NCBI GenBank assembly: GCA_029260015.1
Contig: JAJDEB010000023.1
Coordinates: forward strand, 419,457-483,456
Direction: 5' to 3'
DNA from: Phycisphaerae bacterium
GTDB lineage: Bacteria > Planctomycetota > Phycisphaerae > UBA1845
DNA: 64,000 bases
A program made the translations under genes and the position numbers. Of the stretch, positions 25,548-35,079 are shown piece after piece; position 1 is the first letter of the stretch, and every line of letters begins with the position of its first letter. The notes under the pieces are model-generated. The model had not been told where the DNA came from and did not search any database. It saw only the letters and a program-made list of their open reading frames with translations.

Positions 25548-26345
25548 ATGAATGACGCCAACCAAACCGGACTGAAGCTCGATAACGAGGCGGCCATCAT
25601 TCGACTGGTGGACGACCATGGTGGGTTGTTGTTCTCACTCGGACTGCGTTTCTGCGGAAACCGGCACGAAGCTGAAGACCTGGCGCAGGAAGTTTTCTTG
25701 CAGGCTTATCGTGGGTGGTCTACGTTTGACGGGCGTTCGAGTGTCAAGACGTGGCTCTACACGATCGCGTCTCGCGTGTGTCAACGGATGCACCGCAAGC
25801 GTTCCGGCGAACCGGAAACGATGCCATCGCTCGATGCACTTTTACCATTCGGTGAACCGCTCGTCGCAACGATTCCGTCCGACGAAAGTGACCCTTTGTA
25901 TATTCAGATACGCAATGAATCCCGTGAGCAGATCGAATCCGCAATCGCGTCGTTGCCGCAAGATTTTCGCATGCCGCTGATTCTTAAAGAGATTGTGGGA
26001 TTCACCGTCCCTCAGGTGGCCCAGATACTTGGCATCGAAGAGGGCACGGTGAAGAGTCGCATCCACCGCGCCCGCTTGAAACTTCGCGCCGCGATCGATC
26101 GAACCATTGCCCGCCGCGAAGATGCGCCACCACCCGCATACTCCAAGCAAACATGCCTCGATCTTCTTGACGCCAAACAGGAGGCCCTCGATCGCGGCGT
26201 GGCCTTCGACACCGATATCATCTGTCGCCGCTGCCAGTCGGTATTCGCCACACTCGATCTCGCGTCCGATATTTGCCGCGATCTGGGACACGGCGAGATA
26301 CCAACCGACCTTCGGGAACGTCTTCTGGCGACAATCACAAAATAA
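25548..26345 (+). CDS. ECF sigma factor with cysteine-bearing C-terminal extension
   Basis: A 265-residue ECF sigma factor. Region 2 is at about 20-90 (HEAEDLAQEVFLQAYRGW, VKTWLYTIASRVCQR) and region 4 at about 130-185 (PLILKEIVGFTVPQVAQIL, GTVKSRIHRARLKL). An extension of about 70 residues follows: KQTCLDLLDAKQEALDRGV ... TDIICRRCQSVFATLDLASD. It looks like an anti-sigma zinc-finger domain fused to the sigma factor, but the usual His before the C-x2-C is Asp. It could bind redox signals or zinc in cis. The gene lies 120 bp upstream of, and on the same strand as, the persulfide/sulfite operon, so it likely controls that operon. Confidence 0.88.
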   Translation: MNDANQTGLKLDNEAAIIRLVDDHGGLLFSLGLRFCGNRHEAEDLAQEVFLQAYRGWSTFDGRSSVKTWLYTIASRVCQRMHRKRSGEPETMPSLDALLPFGEPLVATIPSDESDPLYIQIRNESREQIESAIASLPQDFRMPLILKEIVGFTVPQVAQILGIEEGTVKSRIHRARLKLRAAIDRTIARREDAPPPAYSKQTCLDLLDAKQEALDRGVAFDTDIICRRCQSVFATLDLASDICRDLGHGEIPTDLRERLLATITK

Positions 26346-26465
26346 CCTGCCAGCATGCAATTGCGTTTTCACCGGACTTTTTGAGTTTTGGGGAACGATT
26401 GTCAAAACCGTGTCTCTAACGAATTGCGGGGCCAAATGATCCCGCGCAGATAGGAGAAACGCCTC

Positions 26466-27887
26466 ATGTTCATGCGGATAATCTACGACGAGAAGCTCGC
26501 CCAAGCCGCTTACCTGATCGGGTGCCAGAAGTCAGGCGAAGCAATTGTGATTGATCCCGAGCGGGATGTAGACCGATACATTGACCTGGCGTCTGAGCAT
26601 GGGTTGCGCATCTCTGCGGTCGCCGAAACCCACATTCATGCCGATTTTGTTTCCGGTGCCCGCGAGTTGGCCGAACGGATTGGTGCTCGTGTTTATCTGT
26701 CCGACGAAGGGGATGCTGATTGGAAGTATCAATGGCTGACCAAGAAGATTGGCGGCGGTAGTTACGACCATCAGCTTCTAAACGATGGCGATATTTTTTC
26801 GATCGGGATGATCGACTTTCGGGCCATGCATACGCCGGGCCATACGCCGGAACACCTTGCGTTTCTCGTGACAGATCGGGGTGGTGGCGCAACTGAACCG
26901 ATTGGAATTGCCACCGGCGATTTTCTGTTCGTCGGCGACCTGGGCCGACCGGACCTGCTGGAATCTGCAGCGGGCCATGCGGGGGCGATGGAACCGGCAG
27001 CGAGAACGTTGTTTGATACTGTTGGCAAGCTCGGGGCGCTACCTGATTTCACGCAGGTTTGGCCGGCGCACGGCGCTGGCAGCGCCTGCGGAAAATCGCT
27101 GGGAGCCGTTCCCACCAGCACGATCGGTTATGAAAAACGCTTCAACGTCGCAGTGCGGGAGGCAAAATCGGAACAGTCGTTCGTCGATTTTATTCTCTCA
27201 GGACAACCGGAACCGCCCCTCTACTTCGCAAACATGAAGCGGGACAACAAGAACGGACCTCGGGTTCTGGGGGGACTACCGGAACCGGCCAAGCAAACCG
27301 TCGCTGACCTTTTGGAATTGGATGCATCGCAGGTCGCCATCATCGACACTCGCCCGTGGGACGCTTTCCGCAATGGGCATATCCCCGGATCAATGTCCTT
27401 TCCGCTGACGAACGCGTTCAATACAGATGCAGGCTCAATGATCAGTGACGAAGAGGACATTTATCTTGTGATCAGCAGCGATGATCGCGAAGAGGCAGTC
27501 CGCGACCTGATCCGCGTCGGTCTCGATCATATCAAGGGCTGGGTAGAGGCAGCCGACTTCGATGAGGCTGACAATCAAGCCAATCTGGTCGGCTTGGAAG
27601 AAGTCGACATTGGCCATGCCCGTTCTCTAATGACTCAAGGCGACACACAGGTGATCGACGTACGCCGAGCGACAGAGTTCGCCGAAGGCCATCTTCCCGG
27701 AGCGATCAACTTCGCCCACACGCGATTGGCAGAACACTTGAGCGACATCCCGCGCGACAAAACTTTATTGGTGAATTGTCGCAGTGGCGGACGTTCTGCG
27801 CGGGCAAGTGCGTTTCTGCAACGACGTGGATTCAAGGTCGTCAACCTGCGCGGTGGAATGCTCGCGTGGGAACAAGCCAAGGCTTAA
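26466..27887 (+). CDS. MBL-fold persulfide dioxygenase-like protein with two rhodanese domains
   Basis: A 473-residue enzyme. The N-terminal metallo-beta-lactamase domain (about 1-250) has the ETHE1/persulfide-dioxygenase motifs THIHADFVSG at 55-64, HTPGHTPEH at 122-130, GDFLFVGDLGRPDLL at 151-165 and a late PAHGAGS with the metal His. Two rhodanese domains follow. The first (about 280-370) lacks the catalytic Cys (VISSDDREEA instead). The second (about 380-473) has NCRSGGRS with Cys438. The likely role is oxidation of glutathione or similar persulfide to sulfite, with sulfur moved by the active rhodanese. AGGAG precedes ATG 26466. The next gene, 53 bp on, is another rhodanese. Confidence 0.9.
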   Translation: MFMRIIYDEKLAQAAYLIGCQKSGEAIVIDPERDVDRYIDLASEHGLRISAVAETHIHADFVSGARELAERIGARVYLSDEGDADWKYQWLTKKIGGGSYDHQLLNDGDIFSIGMIDFRAMHTPGHTPEHLAFLVTDRGGGATEPIGIATGDFLFVGDLGRPDLLESAAGHAGAMEPAARTLFDTVGKLGALPDFTQVWPAHGAGSACGKSLGAVPTSTIGYEKRFNVAVREAKSEQSFVDFILSGQPEPPLYFANMKRDNKNGPRVLGGLPEPAKQTVADLLELDASQVAIIDTRPWDAFRNGHIPGSMSFPLTNAFNTDAGSMISDEEDIYLVISSDDREEAVRDLIRVGLDHIKGWVEAADFDEADNQANLVGLEEVDIGHARSLMTQGDTQVIDVRRATEFAEGHLPGAINFAHTRLAEHLSDIPRDKTLLVNCRSGGRSARASAFLQRRGFKVVNLRGGMLAWEQAKA

Positions 27888-27940
27888 TGGGTTCATCGAC
27901 GGCTGAGCAGTGAAAAACAGGACTCATGCGGAGAGATGTT

Positions 27941-28507
27941 ATGGAAACAACAAATGCACAAAGCGTTCTCGTTGATGTGTCTCCGGGCATGCTTAAAGAA
28001 TGGCTCGGGCAGGATGACACGGTGCTGGTCGATGTTCGCGAGGACTTTGAACACGCAGTCGAACGCATTGCCAACTCGAAACATCATCCGCTCTCAAAGC
28101 TCGACCCAAAAGCAATCGAAGAGGAGCATCCGGGTAAACGAGTGGTTTTTCACTGTCGATCGGGCAAGCGCTCGAAACAAGCCGCACTTCGTTTTCACGA
28201 CGGAAAGCAGCAAGTATTTCACCTGGCAGGTGGTATTGAGGCCTGGAAATCGGCTGGATTGAAGACTGTGCGAAGCGAAGCCGGCCCGCGTATCGACATC
28301 ATGCGGCAAGTGCAAATAACCGCCGGATCGCTGGTCCTGACCGGCGTGATACTTGGCGTGTTTGCATCGAAGTGGTTCCTGTTGCTGAGTGGATTTGTCG
28401 GTGCCGGACTGATATTTGCCGGACTTTCCGGATGGTGCGGGATGGCAAAACTATTGGCGCGAATGCCGTGGAATAAGTCGATGTGCCGTCGAGAGTGCAA
28501 TCCGTGA
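27941..28507 (+). CDS. ygaP: YgaP-like membrane rhodanese
   Basis: A 188-residue protein. Residues 10-105 form a rhodanese domain with the active loop HCRSGKRSKQ (Cys72), which carries persulfide. Residues 122-175 hold two membrane helices of the DUF2892 type (GSLVLTGVILGVFASKW; LLLSGFVGAGLIFAGLSGW). This domain order is that of E. coli YgaP. GGAG lies 7 bases before ATG 27941. Between the MBL-rhodanese protein and the exporter it can take up sulfane sulfur at the membrane. An inverted repeat GTGCCA-taaag-TGGCAC lies directly behind the stop. Confidence 0.88.
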   Translation: METTNAQSVLVDVSPGMLKEWLGQDDTVLVDVREDFEHAVERIANSKHHPLSKLDPKAIEEEHPGKRVVFHCRSGKRSKQAALRFHDGKQQVFHLAGGIEAWKSAGLKTVRSEAGPRIDIMRQVQITAGSLVLTGVILGVFASKWFLLLSGFVGAGLIFAGLSGWCGMAKLLARMPWNKSMCRRECNP

Positions 28508-28524
28508 GTGCCATAAAGTGGCAC
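28508..28524. repeat. short inverted repeat after the YgaP-like gene
   Basis: GTGCCA and TGGCAC arms enclose TAAAG. AGTGGCACNCACT, which overlaps the right arm, occurs again near 35069-35081 at the end of another gene. Hairpin of unknown use. Confidence 0.4.
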
Positions 28525-28543
28525 CCACTGTACGGGAGTAGCC

Positions 28544-29311
28544 TTGATTTACACTTGGGTGGGAGCATTGGTCGTGGGATTGTCGCTGGGCTTGTTCGGC
28601 TCAGGGGGCTCGATCCTGATGGTTCCAATTCTGCGATATCTGCTGAAACACGACGGAAAAGTCGCCATCGCCGAATCGCTCGGAATTGTCGGCGTCATTG
28701 CCCTGATCAGCGCGATCCCATATGCCAAGGCGCGTTTGCTCGACTGGCGCACAGCGCTGCTGTTCGGCCCGCCCGGAATGGCTGGCGCGTATGGCGGGGC
28801 ATGGATTGCGTCATTTGTAAATGCGGCTATTCAACTCCTCGTTTTTTCCACAGTGATGCTTGCTGCTGCATTCTTCATCTGGCGACAGCAAGGGCAGCCA
28901 GAGGAAACAGGTAGTCGTCGCAATGCAAATGTGTTGGCTGCTTTGGAAGGCTTGGCCGTAGGTGTCCTGACCGGATTCGTGGGCGTGGGCGGTGGATTCT
29001 TGATTGTCCCAGCATTGGTATTGCTGCGCGGACTGAACATGCGCATCGCCGTAGCGACCAGCCTGGTGATCATCGCCCTGAATTCATCGACCGGATTCGT
29101 GAAATACCTTGACGTCCTTCGCGATCAAGACCTTAGCTTGCATTGGCAAACGATGGGGGTATTCATCGTCATTGGCGTGATCGGAGCACAAGGCGGGCGA
29201 TGGTTGAATACGCGCCTTGAACAACGTCGATTGAAACGCGGATTCGCCCTGTTTCTGATCTTGATGGCGGTGTTCATCCTGGCCAGAGAATCAGTGGCGT
29301 TAGTTGGATGA
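28544..29311 (+). CDS. TauE/SafE family sulfite exporter
   Basis: A 255-residue polytopic protein with about eight helices and the family glycine motif near the start ([20 protein letters not shown]) and again in the second half ([20 protein letters not shown]), the repeated halves of the TauE fold. It exports sulfite or sulfonates. TTG at 28544 is the probable start, with GGGAG a few bases before it; no ATG is suited. Downstream of two rhodanese genes, its substrate would be the sulfite formed by the persulfide dioxygenase-like protein. Confidence 0.92.
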   Translation: MIYTWVGALVVGLSLGLFGSGGSILMVPILRYLLKHDGKVAIAESLGIVGVIALISAIPYAKARLLDWRTALLFGPPGMAGAYGGAWIASFVNAAIQLLVFSTVMLAAAFFIWRQQGQPEETGSRRNANVLAALEGLAVGVLTGFVGVGGGFLIVPALVLLRGLNMRIAVATSLVIIALNSSTGFVKYLDVLRDQDLSLHWQTMGVFIVIGVIGAQGGRWLNTRLEQRRLKRGFALFLILMAVFILARESVALVG

Positions 29312-29351
29312 GAGATACCGAAACAGAAACATTCGATAAAGGAGATTCGTC

Positions 29352-29702
29352 ATGAGTACAAACGCGAAAGAACATTACGAAAGTTGGCCGCAGGCGATCA
29401 GCACCATGCGAGAAGCCGCACCCGACATCGCCCGGGCCTTTGGCGGCATGTTTCAAAAGCTGATGGGTGAAGGGGCACTGTCGGTGCGCGAGAAAGAGTT
29501 GATCGCGATGAGCCTCGGAATGGCGCTTCGGTGTGAAAGCTGCATCTATAGCCACATCGAGAAAGCGTTGAAATCAGGCGCAACCCGCGACCAAGTCCTG
29601 GAAGCGGCAGGCGTCGTCGTGATGATGCAGGGCGGACCGGGCTACGTCTATATGCCCAAGGTTGTCGATGCGCTGAACACGCTGGAGAATACCGGCGGCT
29701 AA
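29352..29702 (+). CDS. AhpD-like carboxymuconolactone decarboxylase family protein
   Basis: A 116-residue protein of the AhpD/CMD family. The redox motif CESCIYSH is at residues 61-68, with the two Cys and the following His that AhpD uses in thiol reduction. AAAGGAG precedes ATG 29352. Many family members relieve oxidative or alkyl hydroperoxide stress; here it follows a sulfur-handling run, so it probably acts on thiols or persulfides. It is short of the full length of AhpD, typical of the single-domain members. Confidence 0.9.
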   Translation: MSTNAKEHYESWPQAISTMREAAPDIARAFGGMFQKLMGEGALSVREKELIAMSLGMALRCESCIYSHIEKALKSGATRDQVLEAAGVVVMMQGGPGYVYMPKVVDALNTLENTGG

Positions 29703-29784
29703 CATCGCGATGCATTGGCCGATGGGACGAATTGACGCGGCGCGTGTACAATGTTGCCTGCCGGCAAGAAAGGTACACGCGCTC

Positions 29785-30135
29785 ATGCCCATCAAACTAA
29801 AGCGAATTTATGACGATGTCTCGAAAGACGATGGCGTGCGGATACTCGTCGATCGACTTTGGCCCCGCGGTATTTCCAAAGAGCGGGCCAAGGTTGACGA
29901 ATGGATGCGCGACATCGCTCCTTCAAACGAACTGCGTAAATGGGTTCACGAAGATTTCAGCCGCTGGGCCGAGTTTAAACTGAAATACTTCGATGACCTG
30001 CGCGAACACACCGAAGCCGTCGAATCGATCCGCAAGATGGCTAAGCGAAAAACCGTCACGCTTCTGTTTGCGGCTAAGAATGTCGAACAGAACAATGCCG
30101 TCGCCCTCCTGGAATATCTCAATAACGCCAAATAA
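29785..30135 (+). CDS. DUF488 family protein
   Basis: A 116-residue member of DUF488, with the family blocks RIYDD, RILVDRLWPRG near 20-30, the ELRKWVHED stretch, and VTLLFAAKN near 95. The family has no firm activity. It is the last gene of the sulfur operon and starts at ATG 29785; upstream in-frame codons do not look coding. A role next to the rhodanese genes is only a guess from context. Confidence 0.9.
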   Translation: MPIKLKRIYDDVSKDDGVRILVDRLWPRGISKERAKVDEWMRDIAPSNELRKWVHEDFSRWAEFKLKYFDDLREHTEAVESIRKMAKRKTVTLLFAAKNVEQNNAVALLEYLNNAK

Positions 30136-30329
30136 ATAGGACGTTTTGTCCAATCACGATGGATCGCGTGCCGTGTTAACCAGCCCACCTGGCGGCTGGG
30201 TCGAGAATTTCTGCGCGAATTCTTGCGTTTTCTTGCATTCCCTCCCGACGAGTCTCTCCGGTTTTAAATCCGGGGCGGATTCGGTGCGCGGCTGCGCGTC
30301 AGTATTGAATCCATTTGAGGAGGAATCGA

Positions 30330-31823
30330 ATGCATATCCAGAAACCCGGCATGACCATTTTCGCAACAGTTTTGCTGACATTGGTAGGAGCAGTCACGAC
30401 CGCCTACGCTCAATTTGCTGAGTCTGATGTGACCGTCATTAACGCACTTCAAGGAGAAAGCGCCGGTGACAGCTTCGGCCTCGAAGTGATGGCCGTCGGC
30501 GACTTCAATTCCGACGGCGCGATGGAGTTTCTCGTCTCCGCACCGGGAAACGACGAAGGCGCATTTAATGCAGGCAAGGTATATCTTTACGATGGTGCCA
30601 CTCAGGCCTTGATTCGTTCCCATGTGGGGACGCGCGCCAACGAAGCGCTTCGCAACGTCATGCCCTCCGGCGACGTCAACAGCGACGGATTTCGAGACTA
30701 CATCGTCGGTTCTGGCGATGAATCCGTTTATGTGTACTCCGGTCTTGACGGCTCAGAAATCCACGAATTGACGGCTGTTCAGAACGGCGAGGGATTCGGG
30801 TTTCGGTCGGCAGGGATCGAAGACATCAACAACGACGGACACGACGACATCATCGTCGGGGCGTGGAACAACGATGCGGGTGGCAACAATGCCGGGAGAG
30901 TCTACGTCATTTCCGGCGAAGATGGTTCGACCATTCGCACGCACACCGGTCAATTCGCAAACTCCTGGTTTGGGCACACCGTCAACGAACTTGGCGACAT
31001 CGACGGCGACGGTGTTTCGGATTACTACGTTGGCGCGCCGGGCGTAACGAGCCTGAGCTTTCGCGGCCAAGCGTTTATATATTCGGGTGCAACAGGCGCA
31101 GAGGTCTATCCGCATCTGACACCGATCGGGACAGGATTGAACTACGGTTCGTGGGAACCAGCAGGTGGGCAATTCGACTTCAATGGTGACGGTAGGTTGG
31201 ACTTCGCGATCGCCGACATTGGCGATCTGGCACTCGGATCGGAAACCGGCCGCATCTACATCTACGATGGTCCCACGGGAGCGCTGCTCTACACGCTTTT
31301 GCCATCGACGGGTTTCTCGGGCTTCGGCGGGATCACACCCAACCCGGACACCCACATCGGTGATGTCGATGGCGATGGCATTTCCGATTTGCTAGCCGGC
31401 GCGTGGCGCAGCCCGGTGGGAGCCACCAACGGAGGTCGCGCCGAAATTATCAGCGGGTGCTCGGGCGCACTGCTTCGCAGCGTCACGTCAAACCAAGCCA
31501 ACGTTTTTCTCGCGGGCAGTCGGTCGGGCGTGGGTGATGCGGATGGCGATGGGTTCACTGATTTTATTCTGGGAGCCAACGGTACGAGCGGAAACACGGG
31601 CACAGTTTATCTGATTGCGGGACAAGATCATCAGGTTGCACCGGGCGACTTGAATCGCGACGGTAGTGTCGGCATCTTCGACTACTGGATGCTGTTCTCG
31701 CCGGAACTCGATGGGCCAGATGCCAGCTTTTTTCCGCTGTGCAAAGACGCCGACCTGAACCACGACGGAACGGTCGATTTGGGGGATTTTGGAGTCATGC
31801 AACGACACTTTACCGGGCTTTGA
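30330..31823 (+). CDS. secreted FG-GAP repeat protein with dockerin-like C-terminus
   Basis: A 497-residue exported protein; signal peptide with AYA-Q near 26. Residues about 40-435 are FG-GAP/integrin-alpha-like blades (VMAVGDFNSDGAMEFLVSAP, GIEDINNDGHDDIIVGA, ELGDIDGDGVSDYYVGAP, VGDADGDGFTDFILGA), each with a calcium loop. The end, about 440-497, has two dockerin-like loops: GDLNRDGSVGIFDYWMLF and DLNHDGTVDLGDFGVMQRHF. GAGGAGG lies 6 bases before the ATG. The gene stands alone. It should be a surface or extracellular adhesin or sensor. Confidence 0.9.
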   Translation: MHIQKPGMTIFATVLLTLVGAVTTAYAQFAESDVTVINALQGESAGDSFGLEVMAVGDFNSDGAMEFLVSAPGNDEGAFNAGKVYLYDGATQALIRSHVGTRANEALRNVMPSGDVNSDGFRDYIVGSGDESVYVYSGLDGSEIHELTAVQNGEGFGFRSAGIEDINNDGHDDIIVGAWNNDAGGNNAGRVYVISGEDGSTIRTHTGQFANSWFGHTVNELGDIDGDGVSDYYVGAPGVTSLSFRGQAFIYSGATGAEVYPHLTPIGTGLNYGSWEPAGGQFDFNGDGRLDFAIADIGDLALGSETGRIYIYDGPTGALLYTLLPSTGFSGFGGITPNPDTHIGDVDGDGISDLLAGAWRSPVGATNGGRAEIISGCSGALLRSVTSNQANVFLAGSRSGVGDADGDGFTDFILGANGTSGNTGTVYLIAGQDHQVAPGDLNRDGSVGIFDYWMLFSPELDGPDASFFPLCKDADLNHDGTVDLGDFGVMQRHFTGL

Positions 31824-31960
31824 TTGGTTTCGACTTCGCCCATCTGACGACTTCATACGAACCTTGGCATTGATGCTGCGACAAGTGCGACGGTACGATG
31901 GCTTGGTTCAGATGTCGCAATCAGAACTTTTCAAGAACGGAACGAATCTGAGTGGTATCC

Positions 31961-32527
31961 ATGCGTGACAACTCTGCGAGCGTAACGGAATTGCTGACGC
32001 GCTGGCGCGATGGTGATACCGAAGCGCAGCAGCTGGTCGTCTCACTCGTTTACGACGAACTGCGCGGACTGGCTCAGGGGTATCTGAATCAGGAACGCAG
32101 CGGACACACACTTCAACCAACAGCGCTCGTCCACGAAGCTTACATGCGACTGGTTGGTGAAAAAACTCCAGACATTAGCAACCGAGCGCATCTGCTTGGC
32201 GTCGCGGCGCGATTGATGCGGCAGATTCTGGTGAACCATGCAGTGGCGCGAAAGACCGATCGGCGCGGTAATGGTTGGAAGCGCGTCCCAATCGGTGCGG
32301 CGGTGGATTTGCTCGAAGAACGGGCGATCGATCTCGTAACCTTTGACGAGGCGCTGTCTCGTCTTGCCAAGATCGACTCGCGCCAAGCTGAAGTCGTTGA
32401 GCTTCGATTCTTTGGCGGTATGACGGTCGAGGAAACGGCAGAAAAACTGGGTGTCTCACCGCGAACGGTCGTATCCGAATGGACGATGGCTAGGGCTTGG
32501 CTGCGAAAGGAGATGACCGTCTTATGA
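31961..32527 (+). CDS. ECF sigma factor (TIGR02999-like)
   Basis: A 188-residue sigma factor of the planctomycete/acidobacterial ECF class with the typical opening VTELLTRWRDGDTEAQQLVV, then SGHTLQPTALVHEAYMRLV, NRAHLLGVAARLMRQIL and region 4 with GMTVEETAEKLGVSPRTV. This group usually sits next to a Ser/Thr kinase, as here: its stop codon overlaps the start of the kinase by the four bases ATGA. ATG 31961 is chosen as the first start that precedes the family opening. The kinase probably sets its activity. Confidence 0.95.
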   Translation: MRDNSASVTELLTRWRDGDTEAQQLVVSLVYDELRGLAQGYLNQERSGHTLQPTALVHEAYMRLVGEKTPDISNRAHLLGVAARLMRQILVNHAVARKTDRRGNGWKRVPIGAAVDLLEERAIDLVTFDEALSRLAKIDSRQAEVVELRFFGGMTVEETAEKLGVSPRTVVSEWTMARAWLRKEMTVL

Positions 32528-35058
32528 ACGCTCAGCAGTGGGGCCGTCTAAAAGAATTGTTCGCCGAAGCTCGCGAATTGCAACCCGCACGTCGAACGCG
32601 ATACGTCAATTCGCACTGTGCAGATGACCCGAGTATGCGCAATGAGTTGGAGGCAATGCTCGATGCCCATGACTGCGACGATGGTTTTCTCACACCGCTT
32701 GATGCAGAAGAATTGGAAGCCGCCAGCGGCATTGCCCGCGCTACTCCGGTAGAGGGAACTCAGATCGGTCCGTACGAAATCGTTCGATTAATTGCGACCG
32801 GTGGAATGGGCGAAGTCTACCTCGCCCGCCGCGCAGATGAGTCATTTGAAAAACATGTGGCGATCAAGATCATTCGCCAAAGCATCGCAACAGCCGGAAT
32901 GATGCAGCGGTTTCATCGCGAGCGACAGGTGCTCGCGAGTCTGGAGCATCCGAATATTTCGTGTCTGCACGATGGCGGAACAACAGACAACGGGCTGCCG
33001 TATCTGGTCATGGAGTACATTGCCGGCCAACCGATCACGACGTATTGCGATGGCTTAAAGCTCGACGTTCGCAAGCGTCTCGAATTGTTCCTTACCACTT
33101 GCCGAGCTGTTCAATATGCCCACCAACGCCTCGTCGTGCACCGCGACATCAAACCCAACAACGTTCTCGTCAACGGGAATGGTGAAGTGAAGTTGCTCGA
33201 CTTTGGTATTTCGCGGTTGCTTGATGATGACGGACGGGAGGACCGATTTCTTACCACGATCACTCGATCATCTGCACTCACGCCCGAGTACTCCAGCCCG
33301 GAACAAATTCGCGGAGACGCCGTCACCACTGCAACGGATGTGTATTCGCTTGGTGTGGTTCTCTATGAAATGCTTTCAGGGGAGCGGCCTTACCAATTAA
33401 GCGACATGCCGCGCTACGAAGCTGAGCGCATCATTTGCGAGTCGATCCCGCCCGCGCCAAGTGCAGCCATCAGCCGCAATGGACGCGTAGGCAACAAGCG
33501 CTTGCGCCATCAATTACGGGGCGACCTTGACAAGATCGTGACAACCGCGCTGCGCAAAGACCCTGATCGCCGCTACGGTTCGGTCGAGCAGTTCGCGGAC
33601 GACATCCGACGATACCTCGATGGTCAACCCATTACTGCCCGTAAGGACACGCTGGGTTATCGCGCTGGCAAGTTCATTCGACGCAACAAAGCCCAGGTGG
33701 CTGTCGCCACGTTTGCTGGCGCGGCAGTCATCGTTGCCCTAATCAGCACAGTGCTGAGTCTTTCCCGCGCAAACGAGTCCGAGCAAATAGCCAAGCGCCA
33801 AAGCAGTATTGCACAAGCTGCACACGGTGAATCGCAAGGGGTCGTGGATTTCTTGGAGACACTTCTCGCGTCGGCGAGCCCGTTTAAGCGCGGTGACGGT
33901 GTGACTGTAACCGAACTTCTAAGCGATGCCGAAGGGCTGATCGAGTCGCAGCTCTCCAATCGACCAGGCGTGGAAGCGAATGTGCGCATGGCGCTCGCAC
34001 GTACACTTCGCAGCTTGATGATGTACGCCGAAACGATACCACATCTGCGAAAGTCGTTGGCTTATTTTCGCGAGACGCGCGATCCTGACGATCCCGCTAT
34101 CGCAGAATGCCTCAGCGCGTTGGCGCAATCACTTGCAGAACAATCGTTTTCTGGAAAGCAGAGCAGCGTCGGCGTCGTTAAAATGCAGGAAGAAGCGCTG
34201 GCCATTCGGCGCAAGCTTTATGGCCCGAATCATCCGCTCGTCGCCGACAATTCCCGGAAACTTGCGATTGCGATTTGGGCGGAACGACATCCCGCGATAC
34301 CGGACGAACGCATCGTTGTGTTGTTCAAAGACGCGCTGGGCATGTACGAATCGCTGGGCATGTCGCAGTCGGCTGACGCTGCGTTGTGTCGAGTTGATCT
34401 GGCCAACGCACACGCAGCTCGCAACGAATTCGGCGCAGCAGAGCAGATGTACACGGATGCCTTGCGCGTCTACAACGCTCTGCCGGAAGGAAGCGATCAA
34501 TTCTCGCTCGATGCACTTGACAAATACGCCGCATTTTTGATACGAACCGATCAACCGGAATCGGCAGCGAAGGCTCTGGAGCAGTACCGCGCCAAGACGC
34601 CGGATGGCGTGATCCTGGAATCGACTAAGAATGTGGTTTGGAAACTGGCATCCGTTCAATTGCATCTTGTGCAATCCAAGCGCGGGATGGAAACGCTCTA
34701 CGACGCCATGACGCTAGAATGCAAGTTGCTGCGACAAACGCATTCAGATGGTGATCTCTTCGATGGATTGGTGAAGCGTTTGCAATCACGCGATGCCAAC
34801 AAACGCGTCGAATTGTTCAGCGATTTACTCGTAACGCTGGCCAGTTGCTATCCGGACTATCCCAAATTGGTTGCCGATCAAATACAGATTACCACCGTGG
34901 CTGTCCTGCGAATCGACGGAGCCAAGTCTGCCGATGAGATGTTGACACGCACAGCGATGAAACTGTCCGAATCTGGGGCGAATACAGTGCTCGCAGAAGC
35001 GGTCAAGACGTTGCAGGCGTCCGTCTCATCTACCGCGCCGAGCCAAAGCGATGGATAG
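32524..35058 (+). CDS. transmembrane Ser/Thr kinase with C-terminal TPR-like region
   Basis: An 844-residue kinase. A helical N-terminal part (about 1-75, with WGRLKELFAEARELQPARR) is found in many kinases paired with such sigma factors. The kinase domain is at about 83-370: ATGGMGEVYLA, Lys115 in VAIK, HRDIKPNN with Asp208, DFGISR and SPEQIRG. One membrane helix lies at about 391-412. The extracytoplasmic part (about 430-844) has TPR-like helix pairs (LRKSLAYFRETRDPDDPAIA, AKALEQYRAKTPD). The ATG overlaps the sigma stop, and AAAGGAG lies upstream within the sigma gene. It probably senses an envelope signal and acts on the sigma factor. Confidence 0.93.
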   Translation: MNAQQWGRLKELFAEARELQPARRTRYVNSHCADDPSMRNELEAMLDAHDCDDGFLTPLDAEELEAASGIARATPVEGTQIGPYEIVRLIATGGMGEVYLARRADESFEKHVAIKIIRQSIATAGMMQRFHRERQVLASLEHPNISCLHDGGTTDNGLPYLVMEYIAGQPITTYCDGLKLDVRKRLELFLTTCRAVQYAHQRLVVHRDIKPNNVLVNGNGEVKLLDFGISRLLDDDGREDRFLTTITRSSALTPEYSSPEQIRGDAVTTATDVYSLGVVLYEMLSGERPYQLSDMPRYEAERIICESIPPAPSAAISRNGRVGNKRLRHQLRGDLDKIVTTALRKDPDRRYGSVEQFADDIRRYLDGQPITARKDTLGYRAGKFIRRNKAQVAVATFAGAAVIVALISTVLSLSRANESEQIAKRQSSIAQAAHGESQGVVDFLETLLASASPFKRGDGVTVTELLSDAEGLIESQLSNRPGVEANVRMALARTLRSLMMYAETIPHLRKSLAYFRETRDPDDPAIAECLSALAQSLAEQSFSGKQSSVGVVKMQEEALAIRRKLYGPNHPLVADNSRKLAIAIWAERHPAIPDERIVVLFKDALGMYESLGMSQSADAALCRVDLANAHAARNEFGAAEQMYTDALRVYNALPEGSDQFSLDALDKYAAFLIRTDQPESAAKALEQYRAKTPDGVILESTKNVVWKLASVQLHLVQSKRGMETLYDAMTLECKLLRQTHSDGDLFDGLVKRLQSRDANKRVELFSDLLVTLASCYPDYPKLVADQIQITTVAVLRIDGAKSADEMLTRTAMKLSESGANTVLAEAVKTLQASVSSTAPSQSDG

Positions 35059-35079
35059 AATGCAAGCAGTGGCACGCAC

